Assembly (NCBI RefSeq): GCF_900764565.1
Contig: NZ_CAAFOM010000091.1
Span: forward strand, 1-13,103
Source: an uncultured Catenibacterium sp.
Lineage (GTDB): Bacteria; Bacillota_I; Bacilli_A; Erysipelotrichales; Coprobacillaceae
Direction: 5' to 3'
Length of the DNA: 13,103 bases
Both the position numbers and the translations under genes were made by a program. This document shows, in pieces, positions 1 to 6,780 of this stretch (positions are counted from its first letter, which is position 1; each line of letters opens with the position of its first letter). The notes below the pieces were generated by a model. That model was not told the origin of the DNA. It saw nothing but the letters and a program-made list of their open reading frames with translations, and did no database searches.

Positions 1-18
1 AAACAGGAGGATAATAAT

Positions 19-750
19 ATGAAAGTTATTGTTACTAAAGATTATGAAGAAGCAAGTCAGAAAGCAGCAGAAATCATGCTGGATGTTATCAAAAATAAAC
101 CAAACGCAAACCTTGGCCTAGCTACTGGTTCTACACCAATCCGTCTTTATGAATTAATGAGAGAAGATCATAAGACTAATGGAACAAGCTACAAAGATAT
201 CAAATCATTCAACCTTGATGAATACTATGGTTTAGCACAGGATCATCCACAGAGCTATTACTATTTCATGTGCCATCAGTTATTCAATGAATTAGACATC
301 GATAAGAATAATATCAATGTTCCTAAGGGTAAGGGATCTATCGAAGAAGTATGTGATGAATACAATGCACTATTAGCTGAAAATCCAAGAGATATCCAGT
401 TATTAGGATTAGGTTCTAATGGACATGTTGGTTTCAATGAACCAGGTACATCATTTGATTCAGTGACTCATTATATCGCACTTAAACAGAGCACAATCGA
501 AGACAACGCTAAGTTATTCTTCAATGGTGATTTAAGTGCTGTTCCTACTCATGCAATCACTATGGGTATTTCAAATATCATGGAAGCTAAGAAGGTATTA
601 TTAATTGCTACTGGTGAAAGAAAAGCTGAAGCAGTTAAAGGCTTAGTTGAAGGACCAGTGACAGAAGATTTACCAGCTTCTATTCTTCAGAAACATGAAG
701 ATGCAATCATCATCGTTGATGAAGCAGCTGCATCATTATTATCTAAATAA
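19..750 (+). CDS. nagB: Glucosamine-6-phosphate deaminase
   Basis: This cytoplasmic enzyme converts glucosamine-6-phosphate to fructose-6-phosphate and ammonia, the step that feeds amino sugars into glycolysis. The 243-aa protein shows the sugar-phosphate loop GLATGSTP (residues 33-40), the catalytic Asp in NLDEYYGL (D67), and the active-site stretch LGLGSNGHVGFNEPG (129-143) with H136 and E141. The Asp that precedes the His in the E. coli enzyme is Asn here, as in other Firmicutes NagB proteins. The protein is shorter than the allosteric E. coli form (266 aa), matching the short Bacillus-type enzyme. AGGAGG at 5-10 stands eight bases before the ATG. Only 18 bp of upstream sequence is in the window, so an upstream partner such as nagA cannot be judged. 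A strong hairpin follows the stop. Confidence 0.96.
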   Translation: MKVIVTKDYEEASQKAAEIMLDVIKNKPNANLGLATGSTPIRLYELMREDHKTNGTSYKDIKSFNLDEYYGLAQDHPQSYYYFMCHQLFNELDIDKNNINVPKGKGSIEEVCDEYNALLAENPRDIQLLGLGSNGHVGFNEPGTSFDSVTHYIALKQSTIEDNAKLFFNGDLSAVPTHAITMGISNIMEAKKVLLIATGERKAEAVKGLVEGPVTEDLPASILQKHEDAIIIVDEAAASLLSK

Positions 751-756
751 TTTCTT

Positions 757-779
757 AAGGCGCTTAGGCGCCTTTTTTT
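757..779 (+). terminator. Rho-independent terminator after nagB
   Basis: AAGGCGC (757-763) pairs with GCGCCTT (768-774) around a TTAG loop and runs into seven T residues. It ends the nagB transcript just upstream of a separate promoter for the next gene. Confidence 0.93.
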
Positions 780-780
780 G

Positions 781-789
781 TGCTATAAT
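781..789 (+). promoter_or_regulatory. Extended -10 promoter for the dGTPase/metA pair
   Basis: TGCTATAAT is a perfect extended -10 element (TG-n-TATAAT) directly after the nagB terminator. The -35 position falls inside the terminator stem and has no good match. A start about seven bases downstream would leave a leader of only about ten bases before the ATG at 807. Confidence 0.6.
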
Positions 790-806
790 TTTTCTGAGGT
801 GATTTC

Positions 807-2003
807 ATGAAGGCAATGAATAAAGATAATCCTAGATATAATAACTGTATTGAAAGAGTATCTCAGTTATATGAAAGACAGGGTGATTTTAGAACACCTT
901 TTATGAGAGATTATAACCGTATTATATTTACTACAGCTTATAGACGTTTAAAACATAAGACGCAGGTATTCTTTGCACCTGATAATGATCATATTTGTAC
1001 ACGTGCTGAGCATGTGAATCTAGTTGAGTCTATTAGTTATACAATCGCTTATCAACTAGGACTTAATACAGAACTCACCCGTGCAATTAGTGCAGGACAT
1101 GATTTAGGACATGCACCTTTTGGTCATGGAGGAGAAAAGATTCTATCTTCTATATCAGAAAAACATGGTTTAGAGTCTTTCTGGCATGAAAAGAATAGTC
1201 TTCATCTTGTAGATGATTTATGTTTATTAGAGGATGATGCACATATTGAACATAATCTTGATCTCACCTATGCAGTAAGAGATGGAATTATTGCCCATTG
1301 TGGTGAAGTGAACCAAAGAAGAATTAAACCTAGAAATGAAAAAATTGATTTAAAAGATTTTACATCACCAGGACTCTATCAGCCATATACTCTTGAAGGA
1401 TGTGTGGTGAAAATAAGTGATAAGATAGCTTATCTTGCAAGAGATATAGAAGATGCATGGAACCTGCATATACTTGATGAAGAAGATATGAAAGGTTTGA
1501 TAGAAAAAATCAATACTGTTGTACCAGGCTTATTTAAGGCGATTAATAATGGCACAGTTGTTAACTACTTTATTCAGGATGTGATTCATAATAGTACTGA
1601 TGAATATATTGGACTTTCTGATGAAGCTTTTGAAATAATGAAGATATTTATGAAGTTTAATTATCAAAATATCTATGAAATAAAGAAGGTCAAGATTCAT
1701 ACACAATATGTACAATTGATTTTAGAGAGTCTCTTTTCTTTCTTATATGAGTATGGACAACATGACAATTTTGTTTTAGACTTAAAAAAAGATGCAGAAC
1801 GTTATCCACTCATTATTAATCATTATCTTAAATGGCTGACACGCTATAGTACTTTACTTCATGATGAACGTTATCAAAATCATATAGTCTATGACTTTGA
1901 GAATGATTCACATGCTTTAGAAAAGAGTATTATTGATTACTTATCAGGGATGACAGATCATTTTATTATTGATGCATTTGATGAATTACTTGCATATAGA
2001 TAG
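807..2003 (+). CDS. Deoxyguanosinetriphosphate triphosphohydrolase-like HD protein
   Basis: This is a predicted dNTP triphosphohydrolase, an HD-superfamily enzyme that removes tripolyphosphate from dNTPs. The 398-aa protein has YRRLKHKTQVF (45-55), typical of the family N-terminus. The metal-binding residues are visible as H69 (RAEHVNLVES), H98-D99 in GHDLGHAPFGHGGE, and D205 in ISDKIAYLARDIEDA. The length is within the usual range for the family. GAGGTG at 796-801 sits five bases before the ATG, which supports this start. The stop is 12 bases before metA, so the two are probably co-transcribed from the extended -10 element at 781-789. Substrate preference among dNTPs cannot be read from the sequence. 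Confidence 0.92.
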   Translation: MKAMNKDNPRYNNCIERVSQLYERQGDFRTPFMRDYNRIIFTTAYRRLKHKTQVFFAPDNDHICTRAEHVNLVESISYTIAYQLGLNTELTRAISAGHDLGHAPFGHGGEKILSSISEKHGLESFWHEKNSLHLVDDLCLLEDDAHIEHNLDLTYAVRDGIIAHCGEVNQRRIKPRNEKIDLKDFTSPGLYQPYTLEGCVVKISDKIAYLARDIEDAWNLHILDEEDMKGLIEKINTVVPGLFKAINNGTVVNYFIQDVIHNSTDEYIGLSDEAFEIMKIFMKFNYQNIYEIKKVKIHTQYVQLILESLFSFLYEYGQHDNFVLDLKKDAERYPLIINHYLKWLTRYSTLLHDERYQNHIVYDFENDSHALEKSIIDYLSGMTDHFIIDAFDELLAYR

Positions 2004-2015
2004 GGGGAGTTATTT

Positions 2016-2954
2016 ATGCCAATTAATATTCCAGATGATTTACCAGCGTATAAAGTTTTAACGGCTGAAAACATCTTTGTGATGAACCAGACACGTGCGA
2101 CTACACAGCGTATTAGACCTTTGAAAATCTTGATTGTGAATATCATGCCTTTAAAGATCACAACGGAAACACAATTATTAAGACTATTATCTAATACACC
2201 ATTACAGCTAGAAGTAGAACTTATTCATATGTCTACACATGATTCTAAGAATGTCCCTAAGGAACACTTATTGACTTTCTATAAGACATTCAAGGATATC
2301 AAAGAGAATTCTTATGATGGTATGATTATTACAGGGGCCCCAGTAGAACAGATGCCTTTTGAAGAAGTAGACTATTGGAATGAACTCAGTGAAATTTTTG
2401 AATGGGCAAAGACACATGTCTTCAGTTCTTTCTTTATCTGCTGGGCTTCACAGGCTGCTTTACATTATTATTATGATATTGATAAGTACTTATTAAAGCA
2501 TAAGCTTACAGGTGTCTATCGTCATCATACAAATCAAAGAAAGATGAGAAGAAAGATTTTAAGAGGTTTTGATTATCAGTTCTATGCACCACATTCACGT
2601 TATACAACTGTATTAAAAGAAGACATCTCAAGTAATCCAAATCTTGATATACTTGCAGAAAGTGATGATGCAGGTGTCTATTTAGTGGCTTCTAAGGATG
2701 GTTCTCAGTTCTTTGTGACAGGACATCCTGAATATGATCCAGATACATTAGATAAAGAATATAAGCGTGACAAAGAGAAACCAGATGTCATTGCAGAACT
2801 ACCTAAGAACTATTATCTTGATGATGATCCATCTCAAGAAATACAAGTGAAATGGCGTTCACATGCCTATCTCTTATTCTCTAACTGGTTGAATTATTAT
2901 GTATACCAGGAAACACCATATGATCTAAATGATCTTCACGATCGTAAGAAATAA
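2016..2954 (+). CDS. metA: Homoserine O-acyltransferase, predicted acetyl-CoA dependent
   Basis: This enzyme acylates L-homoserine at the first committed step of methionine synthesis in the cytoplasm. The 312-aa protein starts MPINIPDDLPA and has the catalytic Cys in FICWASQAALH (C142). The His-Glu pair lies in VTGHPEYD (H237, E239). Residue 111 is Glu in TGAPVEQMPFEE. From published work on Bacillus MetA, Glu at 111 favours acetyl-CoA and Gly favours succinyl-CoA, so this is probably an O-acetyltransferase despite the common name homoserine O-succinyltransferase. A GGGGGAG ribosome site overlaps the stop of the upstream dGTPase gene. No SAM riboswitch or T-box fits in the 12-base gap, so regulation, if any, must act at the upstream promoter. 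Confidence 0.95.
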   Translation: MPINIPDDLPAYKVLTAENIFVMNQTRATTQRIRPLKILIVNIMPLKITTETQLLRLLSNTPLQLEVELIHMSTHDSKNVPKEHLLTFYKTFKDIKENSYDGMIITGAPVEQMPFEEVDYWNELSEIFEWAKTHVFSSFFICWASQAALHYYYDIDKYLLKHKLTGVYRHHTNQRKMRRKILRGFDYQFYAPHSRYTTVLKEDISSNPNLDILAESDDAGVYLVASKDGSQFFVTGHPEYDPDTLDKEYKRDKEKPDVIAELPKNYYLDDDPSQEIQVKWRSHAYLLFSNWLNYYVYQETPYDLNDLHDRKK

Positions 2955-2977
2955 GCCATCTCTCTAGGTGGCTTTTT
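2953..2977 (+). terminator. Terminator after metA
   Basis: AAGCCATC (2953-2960) pairs with GGTGGCTT (2967-2974, one G-U pair) around a short TCTCTA loop, followed by a T run. The stem begins at the metA stop codon. No promoter is evident between it and the next ribosome site at 2983, so part of the transcription may read through. Confidence 0.82.
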
Positions 2978-2996
2978 ATATTAGGAGGTGATTTTT

Positions 2997-4016
2997 GTGT
3001 TATTTATTCCATTAATTATATTATTGATTTTGTACTTCATGTATTGCTTGCTTATGCGTTATGAATCACGTACTTTATGGAGTGGTGTCGGCTTCTTTGG
3101 TCTATCACTCATGACTATTCTTACAGCATTCTTCTATGCCTTTTATTATTCCGAAACATTAACCAACTATCCACTTATTATGGATATAGGGGCATTGTTA
3201 GTTGCAGCTGCAGTCATTATTATCCTGTTTTTCCCACTTGTGACTATTATTATGTTCTTTGTAGAAGGAATCAAGGTGATTAAACATGAAGGATTGAAGT
3301 TTACTAATCTTCTTTCTTTAGGATTTGCGATAGGACTATTTGTCTATCTATTTATAGGACCACTTTTTTTAAAGTCATCTGATAAAGTCATGACATCTCT
3401 TTATGCCATTGTTTCATTTGTGGTATTCTATTTATTATCCGTTCTTGCAAGCTATTGCCTTTCTGCTTTCCTAAATACGTTCCACTTATTTGAAAAGAGA
3501 AAACTGGATTATATAATAGTATTAGGCGCAGGTATCAAAGGAGAACAGGTGACTCCATTACTAGCAAGTAGAATTGATAAAGGAATAGAAATATTAAAAA
3601 AGAATCCTAAAGCCTTGCTCATCATGTCTGGAGGACAGGGTAAAGGTGAAGATATTCCTGAAGGAGAAGCCATGGCTCGTTATGCCATCAACAAAGGAAT
3701 TGATGAGAGTAAGATACTTATTGAAAACAAATCTACGAATACAAAAGAAAACCTCTTATTCTCATCAAAACTCATGACTAAAGAATCTCCACGAGTAGGA
3801 CTCGTTACAACATCTTATCATGTCTTTAGAGCCTTGATTCTTGCGAAAGACTTAGGAATCAGATGTATTGGCTTTGGTTCAGTCACTAAATGGTATTTCA
3901 CATTAAATGCTTTGATTAGAGAATTCATTGGCTACTTAAGCATGACATGGAAGAAGCATACAATTGTGATTATTCTCTATAGTCTCTGTATTATTATTAT
4001 TTCAATTGTGAGGTAA
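2997..4016 (+). CDS. YdcF/SanA-like DUF218 membrane protein
   Basis: The N-terminal half (about residues 1-158) is strongly hydrophobic, with four or five predicted membrane segments. It is followed by a DUF218 (YdcF/ElyC/SanA-like) domain from about residue 170. Visible motifs are DYIIVLGAGIKGEQ, the SGGQG loop, the acidic PEGEAM stretch, NTKENL and TTSYHVFRA. A last hydrophobic segment lies at the C-terminus. Related proteins are linked to envelope or lipid-carrier biology, but the reaction is not established. I chose GTG 2997 rather than the in-frame GTG at 2988. AGGAGGTG at 2983-2990 is an excellent ribosome site six bases before 2997 and would overlap the earlier start. This gives 339 aa. 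The next membrane-protein gene begins six bases after the stop, so the two form an operon. Confidence 0.85.
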   Translation: MLFIPLIILLILYFMYCLLMRYESRTLWSGVGFFGLSLMTILTAFFYAFYYSETLTNYPLIMDIGALLVAAAVIIILFFPLVTIIMFFVEGIKVIKHEGLKFTNLLSLGFAIGLFVYLFIGPLFLKSSDKVMTSLYAIVSFVVFYLLSVLASYCLSAFLNTFHLFEKRKLDYIIVLGAGIKGEQVTPLLASRIDKGIEILKKNPKALLIMSGGQGKGEDIPEGEAMARYAINKGIDESKILIENKSTNTKENLLFSSKLMTKESPRVGLVTTSYHVFRALILAKDLGIRCIGFGSVTKWYFTLNALIREFIGYLSMTWKKHTIVIILYSLCIIIISIVR

Positions 4017-4022
4017 ATAATT

Positions 4023-4508
4023 ATGGGTGCAATAAGTGTACTTTTTCTAATGGGTATATTATCTACGCTATTTCTTATATTTGTATCTTTATTTATAGGT
4101 ATACTATGTACTTATGTGGTAGGTTATCTTTTTGAAGGATTTCTTGTCTCTTCATTATTAGATTCTAAAACTTATCGTGGATGGATTCCTTTCTACAATA
4201 AATATTTACTAGGAAATATGACAGGGAATCATATACTAGGCATCATATCCTCTATCTGTGCTTTACCTGTATTAATTATTGGATATGTCTTATTTGCGAT
4301 GAATGAATTAAACTATTGTTTATTTGCGGTATTCCTCATTATATTAATTATTGGCTTTATTGTAGATCATATTATTGCTTATCACTTCTTGTCTCAAAGA
4401 TGTAAATATGCTTCATGGCTCATTGTATTAAGTGTTATTACATGTGGATTCCTTCGTCCTATTATCTTATTTATTACCAAAGATTATAATCATGTAAGTA
4501 AATCTTAA
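4023..4508 (+). CDS. Small multi-pass membrane protein of unknown function
   Basis: I do not recognise a characterised family with confidence. The 161-aa protein has about four hydrophobic segments (roughly residues 5-40, 68-90, 94-118 and 132-152). A short polar stretch, YRGWIPFYNKYLLGNMTG, lies between the first and second. A tryptophan-isoleucine-proline-x-tyrosine-asparagine motif of this kind occurs in several small uncharacterised Firmicutes membrane proteins (DUF5684-like), so that grouping is possible but unproven. GTGAGG, overlapping the stop of the upstream DUF218 gene, serves as ribosome site, and the genes are only six bases apart. Co-expression with the DUF218 protein suggests a shared envelope role; this is inference. 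Confidence 0.72.
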   Translation: MGAISVLFLMGILSTLFLIFVSLFIGILCTYVVGYLFEGFLVSSLLDSKTYRGWIPFYNKYLLGNMTGNHILGIISSICALPVLIIGYVLFAMNELNYCLFAVFLIILIIGFIVDHIIAYHFLSQRCKYASWLIVLSVITCGFLRPIILFITKDYNHVSKS

Positions 4509-4526
4509 TATTTTTGTAAGGAAATT

Positions 4527-4559
4527 GAGATGTTTCTTTTCAACATTTCACGATATAAC
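4527..4559 (+). promoter_or_regulatory. Hairpin and -10 element before the carboxypeptidase gene
   Basis: GAGATGTT (4527-4534) pairs with AACATTTC (4542-4549, one G-U pair) around a TCTTTTC loop, and TATAAC (4554-4559) follows as a likely -10. No T run follows the hairpin, so it is more likely an operator overlapping the -35 area than a terminator. No well-spaced -35 is evident. Confidence 0.35.
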
Positions 4560-4578
4560 TATTGTGAGGTGAAAAGAA

Positions 4579-5232
4579 ATGCGATTATTCAAAAAATGTT
4601 TCGTAGTTATAGGAATACTATTACTCATATTATCAGGATATATTATATTTCGTTCAGATACTTTTATAGAGGATGCTTCCACAAATAATGGCTGGAATCT
4701 AGTACTTGTGAATCATACAAGTAAAATACCAGATAACTATAAAGTGATTCTTACAAAGTTAAATAATGGGAAAGAAGTGGATTCACGCATCGTATCTGAA
4801 CTATCGCAAATGTTTGGAGATGCAAGAAAAGATGATATTTATATGCAGGTGAATGAAGGATATCGTTCATCTTATTCACAACAGAAGATCTTAGATAATC
4901 GTACGAATTACTATAAGAGTAAAGGGTTATTTACGATTCTTGCAAGAAGATATGCATTAAATTATGTATCAGCTCCAGGTACAAGTGAACATCAATTAGG
5001 GCTTGCAGTGGATATAATAGGGGATAACCGTTATACAACCAATCAATCTGCTTATAGATGGCTAGAAAGAAATGCTTATAAATATGGTTTTATTCAACGT
5101 TATCCTAAGAATAAAGTATCTATTACACATATTAAGCATGAACCATGGCATTATCGTTATGTAGGTAAGAAAGCGGCCTTAAAGATGCATCAAAAAAATC
5201 TATGTTTAGAAGAGTATGTAGAGAGTCTTTAA
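4579..5232 (+). CDS. VanY-type D-alanyl-D-alanine carboxypeptidase (peptidase M15B)
   Basis: This is a predicted zinc peptidase that trims the terminal D-Ala from peptidoglycan stem peptides outside the membrane. The 217-aa protein begins with a positively charged start and one hydrophobic segment (about residues 8-24) that serves as a signal anchor. The M15B signature is complete: GYRSSYSQQ (94-102), the zinc ligands H138 and D145 in SEHQLGLAVDI, E188 as catalytic base in HEPWHYRYVG, and H191 as third ligand. GAGGTG lies eight bases before the ATG. It stands alone, with no vanS/vanR or vanX nearby, so a housekeeping cell-wall role is more likely than glycopeptide resistance. The stop codon lies inside the loop of the terminator. 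Confidence 0.92.
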   Translation: MRLFKKCFVVIGILLLILSGYIIFRSDTFIEDASTNNGWNLVLVNHTSKIPDNYKVILTKLNNGKEVDSRIVSELSQMFGDARKDDIYMQVNEGYRSSYSQQKILDNRTNYYKSKGLFTILARRYALNYVSAPGTSEHQLGLAVDIIGDNRYTTNQSAYRWLERNAYKYGFIQRYPKNKVSITHIKHEPWHYRYVGKKAALKMHQKNLCLEEYVESL

Positions 5233-5250
5233 ATAGACTCTCTTTTCTTT
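5221..5250 (+). terminator. Terminator overlapping the carboxypeptidase stop
   Basis: GAGAGTCT (5221-5228) pairs perfectly with AGACTCTC (5235-5242), followed by TTTTCTTT. The left arm is the last coding sequence of the carboxypeptidase gene, and the stop codon is in the loop. Confidence 0.9.
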
Positions 5251-5251
5251 A

Positions 5252-5260
5252 TGGTATAAA
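5252..5260 (+). promoter_or_regulatory. Extended -10 promoter for the flavin/ferredoxin/Nudix fusion
   Basis: TGGTATAAA matches an extended -10 (TG-n-TATAAA), with no convincing -35 because the preceding bases form the terminator. The leader before the ATG at 5282 would be about 15 bases. The arrangement matches that before the dGTPase gene. Confidence 0.5.
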
Positions 5261-5281
5261 CTGATATCTGGAGGTGTTTAT

Positions 5282-6319
5282 ATGGATTATATCAAATTAC
5301 TTGTTGAAGATATTCATTCAGTGACTATGGCAACTATTAATAATGAAGGAAGACCAATCACAAGAATCATCGATTTAATGTTGTATGATGAAGAAGGTAT
5401 TTACTTCTTAACTGCAAGAGGTAAGAGTTTCTATCAGGAACTCATGGACCAGGAGTATATTTCCTTAACAGGACTTAAGGGGAAGGTGTCTTTTAGTTTA
5501 AGTGGTAAGGTTAAGAATATAGGGTCTCATAAACTTGATGAGATCTTCTTAAAGAATACTTATATGCAGTCTATCTATCCGGAAGATACAAGAAAAGCAT
5601 TAGATGTTTTCTGCTTATATGAAGCATCAGGTGAATACTTTGATATCAGTGATCCAGCACATATCAAAAGAGCACCTATTACTATTAATAGTAAAGAGCA
5701 TGGTGCTTATTATACAATTACTGATCGATGCATTCATTGTGGTAAGTGTGAGACAATATGTCCCCAACATTGTATTCATAATGAAGTCATTGATGTTTCA
5801 CAATGTTTACACTGTGGGGCCTGCTTAGAGATATGCCCAGTAAAGGCTATTGAATTTAAAGGCGCAAAGAAACGTCGTAAGGAAGATGTCTGCTTGATGA
5901 ATATGTGTATGATTGAAGATGATGAAGGACATGTTCTAATACAGAATAAAGTCAATGATTCCTACACAGGTATTACTTTCCCTGGTGGTCATGTAGAAAA
6001 AGAAGAAGTTTTCAAAGATGCCATGATTAGAGAAGTCAAAGAAGAAACAGGTCTTACAATAAAGAATCTATATTTATGTGGTTTATATCATTGGTATAAG
6101 CATTCTATTCATAATATTATTATAGTCTATAAGACAAATGAGTATGAAGGAACGCTTCATTCAAGTGATGAAGGAGATGTATATTGGATCAATAAAGAAG
6201 ATTTCCTCAAACAGCCTCTTGCGACAGGTATGGAATATGTCTGGGATATTGTCCATCACCAACATCAGGAATGTATTATGTCTAATATGGGAGAACATAA
6301 AAGAGGAGATTTGTTTTAA
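5282..6319 (+). CDS. Fusion: PNPOx-like flavin domain, 2x[4Fe-4S] ferredoxin, Nudix hydrolase
   Basis: One uninterrupted 345-aa frame carries three domains. Residues 1-130 resemble the split-barrel pyridoxamine-phosphate-oxidase-like FMN-binding fold (MATINNEGRPITRIIDLM and ITLxxxG-like strands). Residues 145-190 hold two classical clusters, C150/C153/C156/C160 and C175/C178/C181/C185, each ending in CP. Residues 203-330 are a Nudix hydrolase with a perfect box from G236 to L258 (G-x5-E242-x7-R250-E-V-K-E254-E255-T-G-L). The NMCMI and ITFPGGHVE context is like 8-oxo-dGTP/NTP diphosphatases. PNPOx-ferredoxin proteins and stand-alone Nudix enzymes are both common in anaerobic Firmicutes; the fusion is unusual to my knowledge. 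GGAGGTG lies five bases before the ATG. The joint reaction is unknown; redox sensing or nucleotide/cofactor repair is a guess. The last 55 bases fall inside a direct repeat. Confidence 0.88.
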   Translation: MDYIKLLVEDIHSVTMATINNEGRPITRIIDLMLYDEEGIYFLTARGKSFYQELMDQEYISLTGLKGKVSFSLSGKVKNIGSHKLDEIFLKNTYMQSIYPEDTRKALDVFCLYEASGEYFDISDPAHIKRAPITINSKEHGAYYTITDRCIHCGKCETICPQHCIHNEVIDVSQCLHCGACLEICPVKAIEFKGAKKRRKEDVCLMNMCMIEDDEGHVLIQNKVNDSYTGITFPGGHVEKEEVFKDAMIREVKEETGLTIKNLYLCGLYHWYKHSIHNIIIVYKTNEYEGTLHSSDEGDVYWINKEDFLKQPLATGMEYVWDIVHHQHQECIMSNMGEHKRGDLF

Positions 6320-6378
6320 GAGAATAAGTTCCTATAATTTTTTTTGATATAAAACGTTTTCACAAATTATAAAACAAG
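6264..6378 (+). repeat. Left copy of an imperfect direct repeat flanking the toxin/immunity cassette
   Basis: This segment matches 7202-7330 in order through several shared blocks: CAGG..TGTATTATGT, CATAAA.GAGGAGATTT, AGAGAATAAGTT, CTATAATTTT, TAAAACGTTTTCAC and AAATTATAA. The left copy includes the last codons of the Nudix fusion gene. It lacks about 11 bases (ATTGTGAAAAT) present in the right copy between the cre-like site and AAATTATAA. Overall similarity is roughly 75-80 percent by eye. Confidence 0.75.
6349..6362 (+). promoter_or_regulatory. cre-like palindrome, left copy
   Basis: ATAAAACGTTTTCA matches the ideal CcpA/LacI-type palindrome TGAAAACGTTTTCA at 12 of 14 positions. It lies 10 bases after a TATAAT (6333-6338), where a bound repressor would block initiation. 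The nearest downstream gene is the frameshifted toxin. Confidence 0.5.
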
Positions 6379-6419
6379 TGGTAATTATGCAATTATGGAA
6401 TTAGAAGGAGACATTTATT

Positions 6420-6774
6420 ATGCACATAGCAAAGTTAATTGCAGGGATGATAAAACCTATAAAAAATTTCAAGGGTGATAAATCAAGATTAATTTGGAAG
6501 CCTAATATAAACTTTTGCAGAAACCAAAGTAATAGGAATTCGTGATAGAGAAGTAGACAGTGAATATAAATTGCTTGAGTTAGTGAATTTAAAAATTACC
6601 GATAATGATGAACATGAATTATTTATGTTATTTGAAATGCAATTTTGTGAAAATTGCAAAGGAGTAATTGAAGAATTTATGCTAGGACATCCAAATGTAA
6701 AGGCTTCAGTGGTTTCTACGAAAGAATTTAGAATGAAGAGAAGATATACAGGAATCGATAAAGAAAGGATATAG
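6420..6774 (+). pseudogene. Frameshifted deaminase-type toxin (polymorphic toxin C-terminal domain)
   Basis: The reading frame starts at ATG 6420, with AAGGAG at 6405-6410, and encodes MHIAKLIAGMIKPIKNF... It then meets a TGA at 6543-6545. From the TTTT run at 6513-6516 the +1 frame continues as FAETKVIGIRDREVDSEYKLLE and on to the stop at 6772-6774. Removing one T gives one 117-aa protein. That protein has D-S-E (6556-6564), FCENC (two zinc-ligand Cys) and GVIEEFMLGHPNVK. This pattern matches, from memory, the BURPS668_1122-like deaminase toxin domain: DSE-x-KLLE ... PCxSCxgVIxxF ... YPni. Such domains form the C-terminal tips of secreted polymorphic toxins and deaminate nucleic-acid or nucleotide bases. 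No LXG or WXG delivery domain is present. The gene is either inactivated, read by +1 slippage on U-UUU, or a sequencing error. Confidence 0.6.
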
Positions 6775-6780
6775 GGATAG

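Noticed and set aside
2003..2016. SAM riboswitch or T-box controlling metA
   Set aside because: There are only 12 bases between the genes and no leader structure.
1530..2161. Minus-strand open frames opposite the dGTPase and metA genes
   Set aside because: They are short, lie inside well-supported plus-strand genes, have no ribosome site, and encode low-complexity Ile/Leu/Asn-rich sequence typical of antisense AT-rich DNA.
4579..5232. Vancomycin resistance gene vanY
   Set aside because: The M15B motifs are present, but there are no van regulatory or ligase genes around it; chromosomal carboxypeptidases of this family are common in sensitive Firmicutes.
6320..6346. Terminator after the Nudix fusion gene
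   Set aside because: A run of eight T residues (6338-6345) is present, but no stable stem precedes it; it follows a TATAAT and is part of the repeat.
6571..6774. Independent TTG-started gene of 67 codons
   Set aside because: The frame is open further upstream and carries the DSE motif before the TTG. With the ATG and ribosome site at 6405-6422 it is better read as the 3' part of one frameshifted gene.
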